Shown here one piece after another: positions 12,930 through 18,813 of a stretch of DNA of 20,312 nt (positions are counted from its first letter, which is position 1; each line of letters starts with the position of its first letter). A program made the translations under genes and the position numbers. Under the pieces are notes generated by a model. It did no database searches. It was not told the DNA's origin and saw only the letters and a program-made list of their open reading frames with translations. Source of the DNA: DATKZB01 sp035528235 (GTDB lineage Bacteria > Planctomycetota > Phycisphaerae > FEN-1346); the NCBI GenBank assembly GCA_035528235.1, contig DATKZB010000165.1, positions 1 to 20,312 on the forward strand. The letters run 5' to 3'.

Positions 12930-14450
12930 TCAGGCCGCTTTCTTCAGGTACTTCTCGATGACCTCCATGCCTCGCAGAATGTCGAGGGCCCGTTCGAGTT
13001 GCCGGTCCTGGGCGGGTTTGGCCTTCACCGCACCGGCCGCGCCCGGCAGAACCCCCTCGGGAACCAACTCGTCGTCGTTCAGGTCGACCCCGGGCACGGG
13101 GGTCTTGGACTTGGGCTGCTCGGCGTCGGGCTTGTCCGTCTTGGGCTTCTCGACGTCGGGCTTCTCCGTCTTGGGTTTCTCAGCGTCGGGCTTTTCCGTC
13201 TTGGGTTTCTCGCCGGGTGTGGCCGAGTCGGCACCGTTGTGGTTGTCGCGAATGACCTCGCTTGCCTGGCGTACGCGGATAATGGCAATGTACTCCTCGG
13301 GCGTCATCGACACGACGATGTCGGGCATGACGCCCCACTCGTCCTTGTCGGTCATGTCCTCGTCGCGATGGATGTTGCGGTTGCTCGGCAGGTAGTACTT
13401 GCTGGTCGTGAGTTTCAGGGCCGACTCTTCGCCCTGAAGCGGGATGACGTTCTGGACGCTGCCCTTCCCGAAGGTCCGTTCGCCGATGATGATGGCCCGG
13501 TGATGGTCCTGAAGCGCGCCGGCGACGATCTCGCTGGCGCTGGCGCTGAACTGGTTGACGAGCACGACCATCGGCACGTACGGGATCGTTCCGGCCTTGG
13601 TGGCCGTGGCCTCCCAGTAGGGGGTGGTACGGCCTTTGGTCTTGACGATCACGCCCTCCTCGATAAAGAGGTCGGCCATCTCGACGGCGGCCTTCAGGAT
13701 GCCGCCCGGGTCGAACCGCAGGTCCAGGACGAGCGCTTTCATCCCGTCCTTCCGGAGCGATTCGAGCGCCTTGCGGACGTCGGGAATGGAGTTCTCGACA
13801 AAACTCGTCACGCGGACATACCCGATCTTCTTCTCGTCGTCGAGCATGTACACCCACTCGTTGTTCTCGTCGCGGCGGACGCCCTTGACGGTGTGAACCT
13901 CGATGATCGCGCGGGTAATGGTGATCGTCTCGGCATCGCCCGTCATGTGCCGGACCTTGATGGCGACCTTCGTGTCGGGGTCGCCCGTCAGGATCTTGAC
14001 GGCCTCGTCGAGCCGGATGCCGTCGGTCGTCTTGCCCTCGATCTCGATGATGATGTCGCCCGCCAGCACGCCGGCCCGATAGGCGGGGGTGCCCTCGAGC
14101 GGGCTGATGACCGTCAGCATGCCCCGTCGCATCCCGATCTGGATGCCGATGCCGCCGAACTTGCCCTTGACCCCCTTGTTGAACTCGTCCATCTCGTCCT
14201 CGGGGATGTAGTTCGAGAACGGGTCCAGGCCCGCCAGCATGCCCTCGATGGCGTCCTGGAACATCTTCTTGGTGTCGACCTCGCGGACGTACTGCTTCTG
14301 CACCAGCCGCAGGACCTCGACGAACCGGTCGACCTCGCGGAACAGTTCCGAGTCCTTCTCCTTCTGCTCGCCCGCCGCCTCGAAGGCCCAGACCAGCAGG
14401 CTGCTCATCACCAGGACCAGCAGCACGCCCAATACGTTCCTGCGGACCAT
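12930..14450 (-). CDS. ctpA: Carboxy-terminal processing protease, peptidase family S41
   Basis: Membrane-anchored, periplasm-facing serine protease of the CtpA/Prc type. From the ATG at 14450: signal or anchor helix (about 6-23, VLGVLLVLVMSSLLVWAF); N-terminal helical cap; PDZ domain (about 95-170, GGIGIQIG to IKVRH) that recognises C termini; and the S41 catalytic domain with FDPGG (247-251), Ser304 in NQFSASASEIVAGALQD and Lys329 in GERTFGKGSVQ, which are 25 residues apart as in known Ser-Lys dyads. After residue 412 comes a Lys/Pro/Glu decapeptide repeat, then a helical tail. The start is chosen because AGGAG lies 7 nt upstream; an ATG at 14471 has no such site. Length 506 is somewhat long because of the tail. 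The substrate is unknown. Confidence 0.95.
   Translation of the reverse strand: MVRRNVLGVLLVLVMSSLLVWAFEAAGEQKEKDSELFREVDRFVEVLRLVQKQYVREVDTKKMFQDAIEGMLAGLDPFSNYIPEDEMDEFNKGVKGKFGGIGIQIGMRRGMLTVISPLEGTPAYRAGVLAGDIIIEIEGKTTDGIRLDEAVKILTGDPDTKVAIKVRHMTGDAETITITRAIIEVHTVKGVRRDENNEWVYMLDDEKKIGYVRVTSFVENSIPDVRKALESLRKDGMKALVLDLRFDPGGILKAAVEMADLFIEEGVIVKTKGRTTPYWEATATKAGTIPYVPMVVLVNQFSASASEIVAGALQDHHRAIIIGERTFGKGSVQNVIPLQGEESALKLTTSKYYLPSNRNIHRDEDMTDKDEWGVMPDIVVSMTPEEYIAIIRVRQASEVIRDNHNGADSATPGEKPKTEKPDAEKPKTEKPDVEKPKTDKPDAEQPKSKTPVPGVDLNDDELVPEGVLPGAAGAVKAKPAQDRQLERALDILRGMEVIEKYLKKAA
13103..13211 (-). repeat. 30-bp tandem repeat coding for EKPKTEKPDA-type units
   Basis: Inside the protease gene the coding strand repeats a 30-nt unit about three and a half times. 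It encodes EKPKTEKPDA, EKPKTEKPDV, EKPKTDKPDA and a decaying EQPKSKTP (residues 413-450). The units are nearly identical at DNA level, so copy number may vary between strains. The product is a charged, extended linker after the catalytic domain. Confidence 0.8.
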
Positions 14451-14496
14451 GCGATCTCTCCTCGTCGCCATGAACCGTCTCGGTTCCCAACCCTGT

Positions 14497-14524
14497 ATTG
14501 TAACGGCCGGCCCACTGTTTGCAA
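14497..14524 (-). promoter_or_regulatory. Predicted promoter of the protease-tsaD unit
   Basis: On the minus strand, TTGCAA (14524-14519; 4/6) and TACAAT (14502-14497; 5/6) are 16 nt apart. The start would be near 14490, about 40 nt before the protease ATG. The spacer contains the 8-bp palindrome GGCCGGCC (14505-14512). Confidence 0.5.
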
Positions 14525-14791
14525 GCCCTCCTGCGAGTGCCTTTTGCCCCCCTGGGGGGCCCGGTGCGGAGCCGCCCTAAAGAAGGCCGCCCCCGTCGAA
14601 GGGAACGGCCTTCGAGCGTACTTCCGTATGCGCCGAAGCCAGATTACCGACCGCTACCGCAAGGCCGGCGGATGGGGTTTCCCGGACGACCTGTAAGGGC
14701 ATGCTGAACCCGCGGACGTCCCCAAGGTCAGCGACTTCGGCAAGAGGCAAGCGTCCGGGGAAGCGAGAGTTCCAGCCGGCGCTCCCCACAA
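14525..14791. other. Intergenic stretch with two hairpins, no gene seen
   Basis: No convincing gene lies here. A tight palindrome GCCCCCCTGGGGGGC (14546-14560) is followed by a second inverted repeat, GAAGGCCG (14582-14589) with CGGCCTTC (14606-14613). Neither has a T run on its 3' side. Reading frames through the segment are Arg/Pro-rich and have no ribosome binding sites. The segment separates the protease promoter from the tRNA 3' end. Confidence 0.4.
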
Positions 14792-14808
14792 GACACGGAC
14801 GGCGTGTC
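14792..14808 (-). terminator. Hairpin directly after tRNA-Leu
   Basis: On the minus strand GACACG pairs with CGTGTC across a 5-nt loop, one base after the encoded CCA, and is followed by TTGT. It could be a weak terminator or a 3'-processing structure for the tRNA precursor. Confidence 0.35.
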
Positions 14809-14809
14809 G

Positions 14810-14896
14810 TGGTGGGCGAGGAGGGATTCGAACCCTCAAGGGCCGATGGCCCAGGGGATTTTAAATCCCCAGCGTATGCCATTCCGCCACTCGCCC
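14810..14896 (-). tRNA. tRNA-Leu (anticodon UAA), CCA encoded
   Basis: Read on the minus strand, the acceptor stem GGGCGAG pairs with CTCGCCC, followed by discriminator A and a genomically encoded CCA (14812-14810). The D arm contains GGCGGAATGGCATAC. The anticodon stem-loop is GGGGA-TTTAAAA-TCCCC, giving UAA. The long variable arm GGGCCATCGGCCC marks a class II tRNA, and the T arm contains GGTTCGAATCC. It reads UUA and UUG codons, which are rare in a GC-rich genome. The element's integrase gene begins 87 nt beyond its 5' end. Confidence 0.97.
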
Positions 14897-14916
14897 AATT
14901 CCTGTAACCACAACTA

Positions 14917-14932
14917 CTTACGCCATTCTGCC
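14917..14932. repeat. Degenerate copy of the tRNA-Leu D-arm, possible att remnant
   Basis: On the minus strand GGCAGAATGGCGTAAG matches the tRNA-Leu D-arm GGCGGAATGGCATACG (14888-14873) at 13 of 16 positions, 44 nt away. It lies between the tRNA 5' end and the integrase stop. I infer a scar of the attachment site or an earlier integration; chance similarity is possible. A TTGACT at 14987-14982, overlapping the integrase stop, could serve as a -35 for the tRNA, but the -10 match is poor. Confidence 0.4.
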
Positions 14933-14983
14933 GCCGCGACGGAAACCCACTTGGGCAGGTATTCGGCTGCGCGCGGCCCCAAG

Positions 14984-16093
14984 TCAAGCCGTTTTCACCC
15001 CCGCTATGCGGTCCATGGCCGCCCGGTACACCGGCGAGATATCGCCGCTGTAGTGCCTCTCCATCACGCCCACGGTGGACCAGCCGCCCAAGTCCTTGAC
15101 TACGTGCCGATCTACGCCCGCCCGCTGCGCCAGCGTGCTGAAAGACCGCCGCAGGTCGTGCAGCGTGCAGTGTTTCACCTTGGCCTTGCCAACCAGCCCG
15201 GCGAACCAGTGCGTCAACCAGTCGGCCTTGTACGGGGTCCCGTCTGGCCACGTGAAAACGTAGGTCAACGCCGGCACAAGCCGCCCGTCCTCGATCTTGC
15301 TGGGCGCGCCGTTCGCCAGACCGCTCAGGACCTCGTACACGTCCGGGTGCATCGGCACGCTACGATTCTTGCGGCTCTTGGTCAACTCCCCTGCCTCAGC
15401 CACGTTGACCACGTGCAGAATCCGCCGCTCAAGGTCCACCGCGGCCCATCGGAGGTTGACCAGTTCTCTCCGCCGTAACCCCTGTCTGTACCCCACCACG
15501 AGCAGTGCCCGCAGGGAAGGATTCTCGCACGCCTCAAGCAACTTGGCAAACTCGTTTTCCTCCACAACGCGCACCTGCTTCTCGGCCTCCGGCAGCATGA
15601 GACCCCGCCACCGCAGCAGGGGATTCGCCCTGAGCAGCCCGGCGTCCACGGCGTAACTGAGCGCGGCCCGAATCTGCCGGAGGTCCTTATTCACCGTCGC
15701 GGGCGCCACACCCCCAGCCAGCCGCTGCGCCCGGAAGTCCATGATTACGCCCCGGTCCATCGCGCGGATCGGCATAGCGCCACACAGGTCCTCAAGGCTC
15801 TTGAGGCTGTCCCTTGTCTTGCCGATGGTGTGGGGGCTGCGGCCCGCCATGAGATCGCCCAGCCGGTCCCGCAGTTCTGTGATGCTCGTTTCCGGCAGGC
15901 GGCCCGCCAGCCCATCCCGCAGGTCCCGCTTCACCTGGTCCCGCCGCTGCCGAGCATAGGCGAGGTCCCGCCCGCAGGCCTCCGAGGACCAGCGCCCGGT
16001 GCGAGGGTCGATCCAGCGCAAGCGGTAACTCTTGCCTCGCTTGCCGCTCCGGCTCACAACCCAAACCGCCGTCGGGTTCCGTTTGATCGCCAT
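14984..16093 (-). CDS. int: Tyrosine recombinase, phage-type integrase
   Basis: Site-specific recombinase that should integrate and excise this element. Residues about 40-165 form the SAM-like core-binding domain (TRDSLKSLEDLCG, ATVNKDLRQIRAALSYAVDAGLL). The catalytic domain follows with Arg207 in GYRQGLRRRELVNLRW, Lys239 in ELTKSRKNRSVPM, His312 and Arg315 in LHDLRRSF, Trp338 in LGGWS, and the nucleophile Tyr348 in MERHYSGD. All expected residues are intact, so the enzyme looks functional. The N-terminal segment (KSYRLRWIDPRTGRWSSEACG) resembles a small arm-binding domain. Length 369 is normal. The ATG at 16093 is 3 nt after the regulator's stop, so the two are coupled. It is the element gene nearest the tRNA. 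Confidence 0.95.
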   Translation of the reverse strand: MAIKRNPTAVWVVSRSGKRGKSYRLRWIDPRTGRWSSEACGRDLAYARQRRDQVKRDLRDGLAGRLPETSITELRDRLGDLMAGRSPHTIGKTRDSLKSLEDLCGAMPIRAMDRGVIMDFRAQRLAGGVAPATVNKDLRQIRAALSYAVDAGLLRANPLLRWRGLMLPEAEKQVRVVEENEFAKLLEACENPSLRALLVVGYRQGLRRRELVNLRWAAVDLERRILHVVNVAEAGELTKSRKNRSVPMHPDVYEVLSGLANGAPSKIEDGRLVPALTYVFTWPDGTPYKADWLTHWFAGLVGKAKVKHCTLHDLRRSFSTLAQRAGVDRHVVKDLGGWSTVGVMERHYSGDISPVYRAAMDRIAGVKTA

Positions 16094-16096
16094 GGC

Positions 16097-16324
16097 TCAT
16101 GTCCCCTTTCGTCGCCGTCGGCCGGACGGACGCAGTTCCAGGCCCAGGTACTCGCACAGCCGGTCCAGTGTTCTTGTGCTCAGGCCCCGCTTGCCCCGAA
16201 GGAAACGGCTGAGCGCCGCGTGGCTGACACCCGTCGCCCGGCCGATCTGGGCCAGGCTCTCCGGGCGTTCAGAAATGAACCGCCGCAGCCGCTCGCTGAA
16301 GGTCTTGGCTTTCCGGTCGCTCAC
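16097..16324 (-). CDS. XRE/Cro-type helix-turn-helix regulator
   Basis: A 75-residue DNA-binding protein. The HTH lies at about residues 15-60: SERLRRFISERPESLAQIGR, then ATGVSHAALSRFLRGKRGLS (turn and recognition helix), then TRTLDRLCEYLGLEL, and a basic tail RRRRKG. It is the right size for a Cro-like repressor of the element. The GTG at 16324 is preferred: AGGGG sits 5 nt upstream, whereas the ATG at 16354 lies inside the promoter's -10 box and so would not be in the transcript. The integrase start follows 3 nt after the stop. CCTGTG half-sites between promoter and gene suggest it represses itself and int; this is inference. Confidence 0.8.
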   Translation of the reverse strand: MSDRKAKTFSERLRRFISERPESLAQIGRATGVSHAALSRFLRGKRGLSTRTLDRLCEYLGLELRPSGRRRRKGT

Positions 16325-16331
16325 GGGCACC

Positions 16332-16351
16332 CCTGTGTCAGTGGTCACAGG
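16332..16351. promoter_or_regulatory. Inverted-repeat operator candidate
   Basis: CCTGTG (16332-16337) and CACAGG (16346-16351) form an inverted repeat with an 8-nt gap just downstream of the -10 box. A third half-site within CCTGTGTCA (16372-16380) abuts and overlaps the -35 box, and the nonamer is identical to 16332-16340. This is the geometry expected for autorepression by the HTH protein encoded next to it. Confidence 0.5.
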
Positions 16352-16352
16352 C

Positions 16353-16381
16353 ATGATACACCACGACTGGGCCTGTGTCAA
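16353..16381 (-). promoter_or_regulatory. Promoter for the regulator-integrase pair
   Basis: On the minus strand, a perfect TTGACA (16381-16376), a 17-nt spacer and TATCAT (16358-16353; 5/6) are present. The -35 box overlaps the last codons and the stop of the excisionase-like gene upstream. Start near 16346. Confidence 0.75.
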
Positions 16382-16647
16382 GTGTCAACGTCGTTTTTTT
16401 TCGTGGCCAGCACCCCGGCCTGGACCCACCCAGCGTCAATGAACGCTGCCAAGTCCTCGCGGCGAAAGCCGTAAATGCCGCGCGCGAGGCGCACGTAAGC
16501 GAGTTTCCTTGTGCGCATCAGCCACCGCAAGGCGCTCTGCGGGTTCGGCCGCTCGCCAAGCCCCAGCACTTCGATGGCTTCCCGCTCGGACAGAAGGCGC
16601 TCCAGTTGCTTCCCTCCTGGCCGTTGTGCCAACCGTATGCTATCCAT
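16378..16647 (-). CDS. Excisionase-like small DNA-binding protein
   Basis: An 89-residue basic protein with a winged-HTH outline of the MerR/excisionase kind: LLSEREAIEVLGLGERPNPQSALRWLMRTRKLAYVRLARGIYGFRREDLAAFIDAGW. The SEREA-x-x-VLGL helix pair, the Leu-Arg-Lys turn, the hairpin YVRLARGIYGFRR and the closing EDLAAFID all follow the helix-wing-helix order of the HTH_17 family. The ATG at 16647 is chosen for AGGAG 9 nt upstream, over a GTG at 16665. Its position next to int and the repressor suggests directionality control of recombination. Its last codons overlap the -35 box of the regulator's promoter. The fold is likely; the excisionase role is inferred from context. Confidence 0.7.
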   Translation of the reverse strand: MDSIRLAQRPGGKQLERLLSEREAIEVLGLGERPNPQSALRWLMRTRKLAYVRLARGIYGFRREDLAAFIDAGWVQAGVLATKKNDVDT

Positions 16648-16773
16648 CCTCGCCGTCTCCTGCACTACTGGTCCTCACCTTCATGTTCCGCCAAGCCCTG
16701 CGCCATGGCCTCATGCTGCAACCCCAAAGCCCTGCGGATGGTCCTGGACTCGTGGGGTCCGCCCTGCCGCGCG

Positions 16774-16884
16774 TCAGGTGGCCTCCTGCGACATCCTGGC
16801 GCGTTTGGCGCGGATGTCCGGCCCCAAACTGCTGCGCAGCCTGCGCGCCTTTCCCGCTCTTGCCGCCCGCCCTGGTTGCGTCAT
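16774..16884 (-). CDS. Possible 36-residue basic peptide overlapping the primase stop
   Basis: The ATG at 16884 overlaps the TGA of the upstream gene as ATGA, a common coupling arrangement. The peptide is strongly basic (MTQPGRAARAGKARRLRSSL and on, ending KRARMSQEAT). No Shine-Dalgarno is visible. The rest of the gap down to 16648 contains no convincing gene. It may be a real coupled peptide or simply chance in GC-rich DNA. Confidence 0.3.
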   Translation of the reverse strand: MTQPGRAARAGKARRLRSSLGPDIRAKRARMSQEAT

Positions 16885-18059
16885 GGAACCCGATCCTTTA
16901 CTGTCTGACCGTTCCCCCACGCCGGGGCCGCCGCGTAGTGTTCCCGCGCCCCCTTGCACGGCCCCAGGTCCAGGGCGTAAGTGTTCGCGCGGCCCGTATG
17001 TCCCGACGCCCAAGTCAGGACGCCCGCCGTCCACAACTTGGGCAGCGCCTTGGCGACCGTCGGCACGCTGATGCCCGCCAACTCCGCCACTTGCTCGCGC
17101 GTCGGACGGGCGCGCCGATCCTTGTCCTGAAAACTGGCTATGGCGAAGAGGACAGCGCAGGCCGTCGGCCCGACTTGGCGGATGAGGCCGCGCCGAATCA
17201 GGGCGTGCGGCAGCATCGAAAAACCGGCAGGCCACGTCGGCGGGTAGAACACCCGCGCCGACTCAATCGCCTGTTGCAGCCCGGCCGTCGTCAACCCGCC
17301 GATAACCCACTCCCTCAAGTCCTTGAAGCCGTCGGCTGGAAACAGGACACGGCACGGCATGCCCGCCGCCTTGAGCGCATCGCGCAGCCGCTCGGCCCCC
17401 TTCCGTCCGGCGTCGTTGTCGTCGTCATTGTCGCCGATGATGGCGGGGCAGGCGTTGACGCGGCGGGCAAAGAGTTCGACGACCATCTCGGCACACGCCC
17501 CGGCCCCCGGCGTACCCACGGCCCCAAAGCCCAAGGTGAGCGCGGCCGCCGTGTCACTCAGACCCTCACACACAAGTTGAAGGTTTGCGGCCGTCACGCC
17601 GCAGCGTATCACCGATGAACCGCCCACCGTATCGCGGGCGACCTGCCTTGAAGATGACAGAGAAGACGAAGGCTTGGACTTTAGGGAAGAACCCGGAAGG
17701 AAGAGGCCGAGGCGGCTGCCGGGCGTGTTCGTCCTGCCGCCCTTCCTGGGCCGAAGGTGCAGGCCGACCACCTGTCCGTCGGCGTCTCGCATCGGGAACG
17801 TGTGGGCGTACCGATCAAAGCCGATGCCCAAGGATTCAAGGGCCGCAGGCGAGACGTGCCACTTAGCGGCCAGTTGTTCAAGCGACGCGCGGCCGAGTTG
17901 CTGCCTGAACGTCTCTTGTTGGCGCTCCCAAACAGGGGATTCCTCCCTAGAGTCCAAGCCGTTCTCTTTCCCGTCCTCTACAAAGGGGGTCGCCGGTGAG
18001 CCAGTGACCGTATCGCCAGCGGTACCCTCACGCCGTTTCGCTTCTTCAAAGCGTGTCAT
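16881..18059 (-). CDS. Toprim-domain primase-like protein with C-terminal winged helix
   Basis: Probable replication protein of the element. From the ATG at 18059: a disordered start (1-45); a helical region with LEQLAAKWHVSPAALESLGIGFDRY; a strand pair FPMRDADGQVVGLHLRPRKGG (88-108) typical just before Toprim in phage and plasmid primases; the Toprim domain (about 161-260) with acidic Glu165 in LVCEGLSDTAAAL and the Asp cluster IIGDNDDDNDAGRKGAERL (about 208-225); and a winged helix (about 315-365, PTREQVAELAGISVPTVAKALPKLWTAGVLTW). No zinc-finger, catalytic RNA-polymerase-like or helicase domain is seen, so primase activity is not certain. A Ser-rich stretch (124-149) interrupts the usual link to Toprim. 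The start is set by GGGGAAGGG 8 nt upstream; ATG 18104, in a TGATG overlap with the preceding stop, is an alternative. Confidence 0.8.
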   Translation of the reverse strand: MTRFEEAKRREGTAGDTVTGSPATPFVEDGKENGLDSREESPVWERQQETFRQQLGRASLEQLAAKWHVSPAALESLGIGFDRYAHTFPMRDADGQVVGLHLRPRKGGRTNTPGSRLGLFLPGSSLKSKPSSSLSSSRQVARDTVGGSSVIRCGVTAANLQLVCEGLSDTAAALTLGFGAVGTPGAGACAEMVVELFARRVNACPAIIGDNDDDNDAGRKGAERLRDALKAAGMPCRVLFPADGFKDLREWVIGGLTTAGLQQAIESARVFYPPTWPAGFSMLPHALIRRGLIRQVGPTACAVLFAIASFQDKDRRARPTREQVAELAGISVPTVAKALPKLWTAGVLTWASGHTGRANTYALDLGPCKGAREHYAAAPAWGNGQTVKDRVP

Positions 18060-18103
18060 GGGTGATACCCTTCCCCGGCCGGCGGCTCGACAATGTTCCC
18101 CCA

Positions 18104-18454
18104 TCACCCCGTTAGCCTGAACTCAAAAAGCGGGCAGGCCGGAGCAGTACAAAGCCGGACTTCTGTTGCCGACCAGCACACGCACTCCAAGCAGAACGCG
18201 CGGATCGCCGCCTTCCGGCTGGAACGCTCCCAGGCCTTCCGGTAGAGGTTCCCGTACTTGCGCGGAACGTCGGACAAGCGCTTGGCCCGCTGCGGCACGG
18301 TCCCCTGGTCTCCTTCCTCCAGACCCCCGCCTAGAAGGGGGGATAGCGAGCGCCGTTGCGAGTTTTCGGCGTCCTTGGCCACTGACACCCCTTGGGCCGC
18401 TTCGGGCAGTTCCGAAGATCCTGCGTCCGTCTGGTGCTGTTTATCGAGGGCCAT
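18104..18454 (-). CDS. Small protein with phage-type cysteine cluster
   Basis: The N-terminal 60 residues are polar and probably disordered. The C-terminal part, KYGNLYRKAWERSSRKAAIRAFCLECVCW then SATEVRLCTAPACPLFEFR, carries Cys88, 91, 93, 102 and 107. The pattern C-x2-C-x-C near an Arg-Lys-Ala-Ile helix, followed by EVRxC and CPLxxxR, recurs in small proteins of phages and integrated elements and probably forms a zinc-binding fold. Its function is not established. The ATG at 18454 has GAGGGGG 5 nt upstream and overlaps the end of the preceding HTH gene by 14 nt. Its TGA stop overlaps an ATG of the primase-like frame. This tight packing supports one operon. Confidence 0.72.
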   Translation of the reverse strand: MALDKQHQTDAGSSELPEAAQGVSVAKDAENSQRRSLSPLLGGGLEEGDQGTVPQRAKRLSDVPRKYGNLYRKAWERSSRKAAIRAFCLECVCWSATEVRLCTAPACPLFEFRLTG

Positions 18455-18674
18455 CGCGACCCCCTCGCCGGCAGCCCTGTCGGGCGTCTATGGCGTTAAC
18501 CTCGTGGCGAACCTGGGCGATGGCCGCGTTGTCAAATAGCCGGACGTTGCCAGCGTAGGCGCGCGGCTTGATGTGTGAGCGGGTGCGGAGGATACGGCAG
18601 ACGCGATCCACCGGTACACCCAACTCCGACGCGATCACACCTACCGTGACAAGGCGAGGAGGAGGACTGCTCAT
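18441..18674 (-). CDS. Small helix-turn-helix DNA-binding protein
   Basis: A 77-residue protein with one HTH of the MerR/excisionase style: RLVTVGVIASELGVPVDRVCRILRTRSHIKPRAYAGNVRLFDNAAIAQVRHEVNAI. The helix IASELGV, turn, recognition helix VDRVCRILRT, wing HIKPRAYAGNVRLFD and last helix AAIAQVRHEV are in the expected order. A basic tail (RQGCRRGGRDGPR) follows. The ATG at 18674 has AAGGGG 6 nt upstream; the longer in-frame GTG-type start has no such site. It lies directly downstream of the palindrome cluster and could bind it. It may be a regulator, a second excisionase-like protein or an origin-binding protein; the sequence does not decide. Confidence 0.72.
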   Translation of the reverse strand: MSSPPPRLVTVGVIASELGVPVDRVCRILRTRSHIKPRAYAGNVRLFDNAAIAQVRHEVNAIDARQGCRRGGRDGPR

Positions 18675-18745
18675 CGTGAACCCCTTACCGTTGGGCAAGA
18701 GATCGTCCTCCTGCCCGAACACGGCACGAGATTCACGAGAAGGGA

Positions 18746-18785
18746 CACGAATCGCCCCTGGCGGCAGCGCCAGGGGCTATTCGTG
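18746..18785. repeat. Long hairpin (17 paired positions in an 18-position arm)
   Basis: CACGAAT-C-GCCCCTGGCG (18746-18763), a 4-nt loop GCAG, then CGCCAGGGGC-T-ATTCGTG (18768-18785) form an inverted repeat with a single mismatch. No T run follows on the minus strand, so it is unlike a plain terminator. It could end the transcript of the 461-codon gene to its right, or be part of a replication origin together with the adjacent palindrome. Confidence 0.85.
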
Positions 18786-18786
18786 A

Positions 18787-18804
18787 TTCATGAATATTCA
18801 TGAA
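18787..18804. repeat. Perfect 18-bp palindrome in an ATTC(A/G)TGA repeat cluster
   Basis: TTCATGAATATTCATGAA is a perfect palindrome. It is itself built of two TTCATGAA palindromes around TA. With ATTCGTGA at 18779-18786 there are three ATTC(A/G)TGA units in a row, and the complementary forms TTCACGA (18732-18738) and CACGAAT (18746-18752) lie on the other side of the hairpin. The segment is locally AT-rich. It resembles iterons plus an unwinding region, or a dimeric-repressor operator. Confidence 0.75.
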
Positions 18805-18813
18805 CGGGACCGG

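Noticed and set aside
14546..14560. Palindrome GCCCCCCTGGGGGGC as an intrinsic terminator
   Set aside because: The T run precedes it on the plus strand and becomes an A run after it on the minus strand, so neither strand has a proper terminator tail.
11940..14696. Plus-strand open frame of over 900 codons opposite tsaD and the protease
   Set aside because: It is antisense to two certain genes, has low-complexity Asp/Val/Gly/Leu composition and no ribosome binding site.
14701..14907. Plus-strand open frame reading GEEGFEPSRADGPGDFKSP
   Set aside because: This is the well-known spurious translation of the reverse complement of a class II tRNA gene, here tRNA-Leu.
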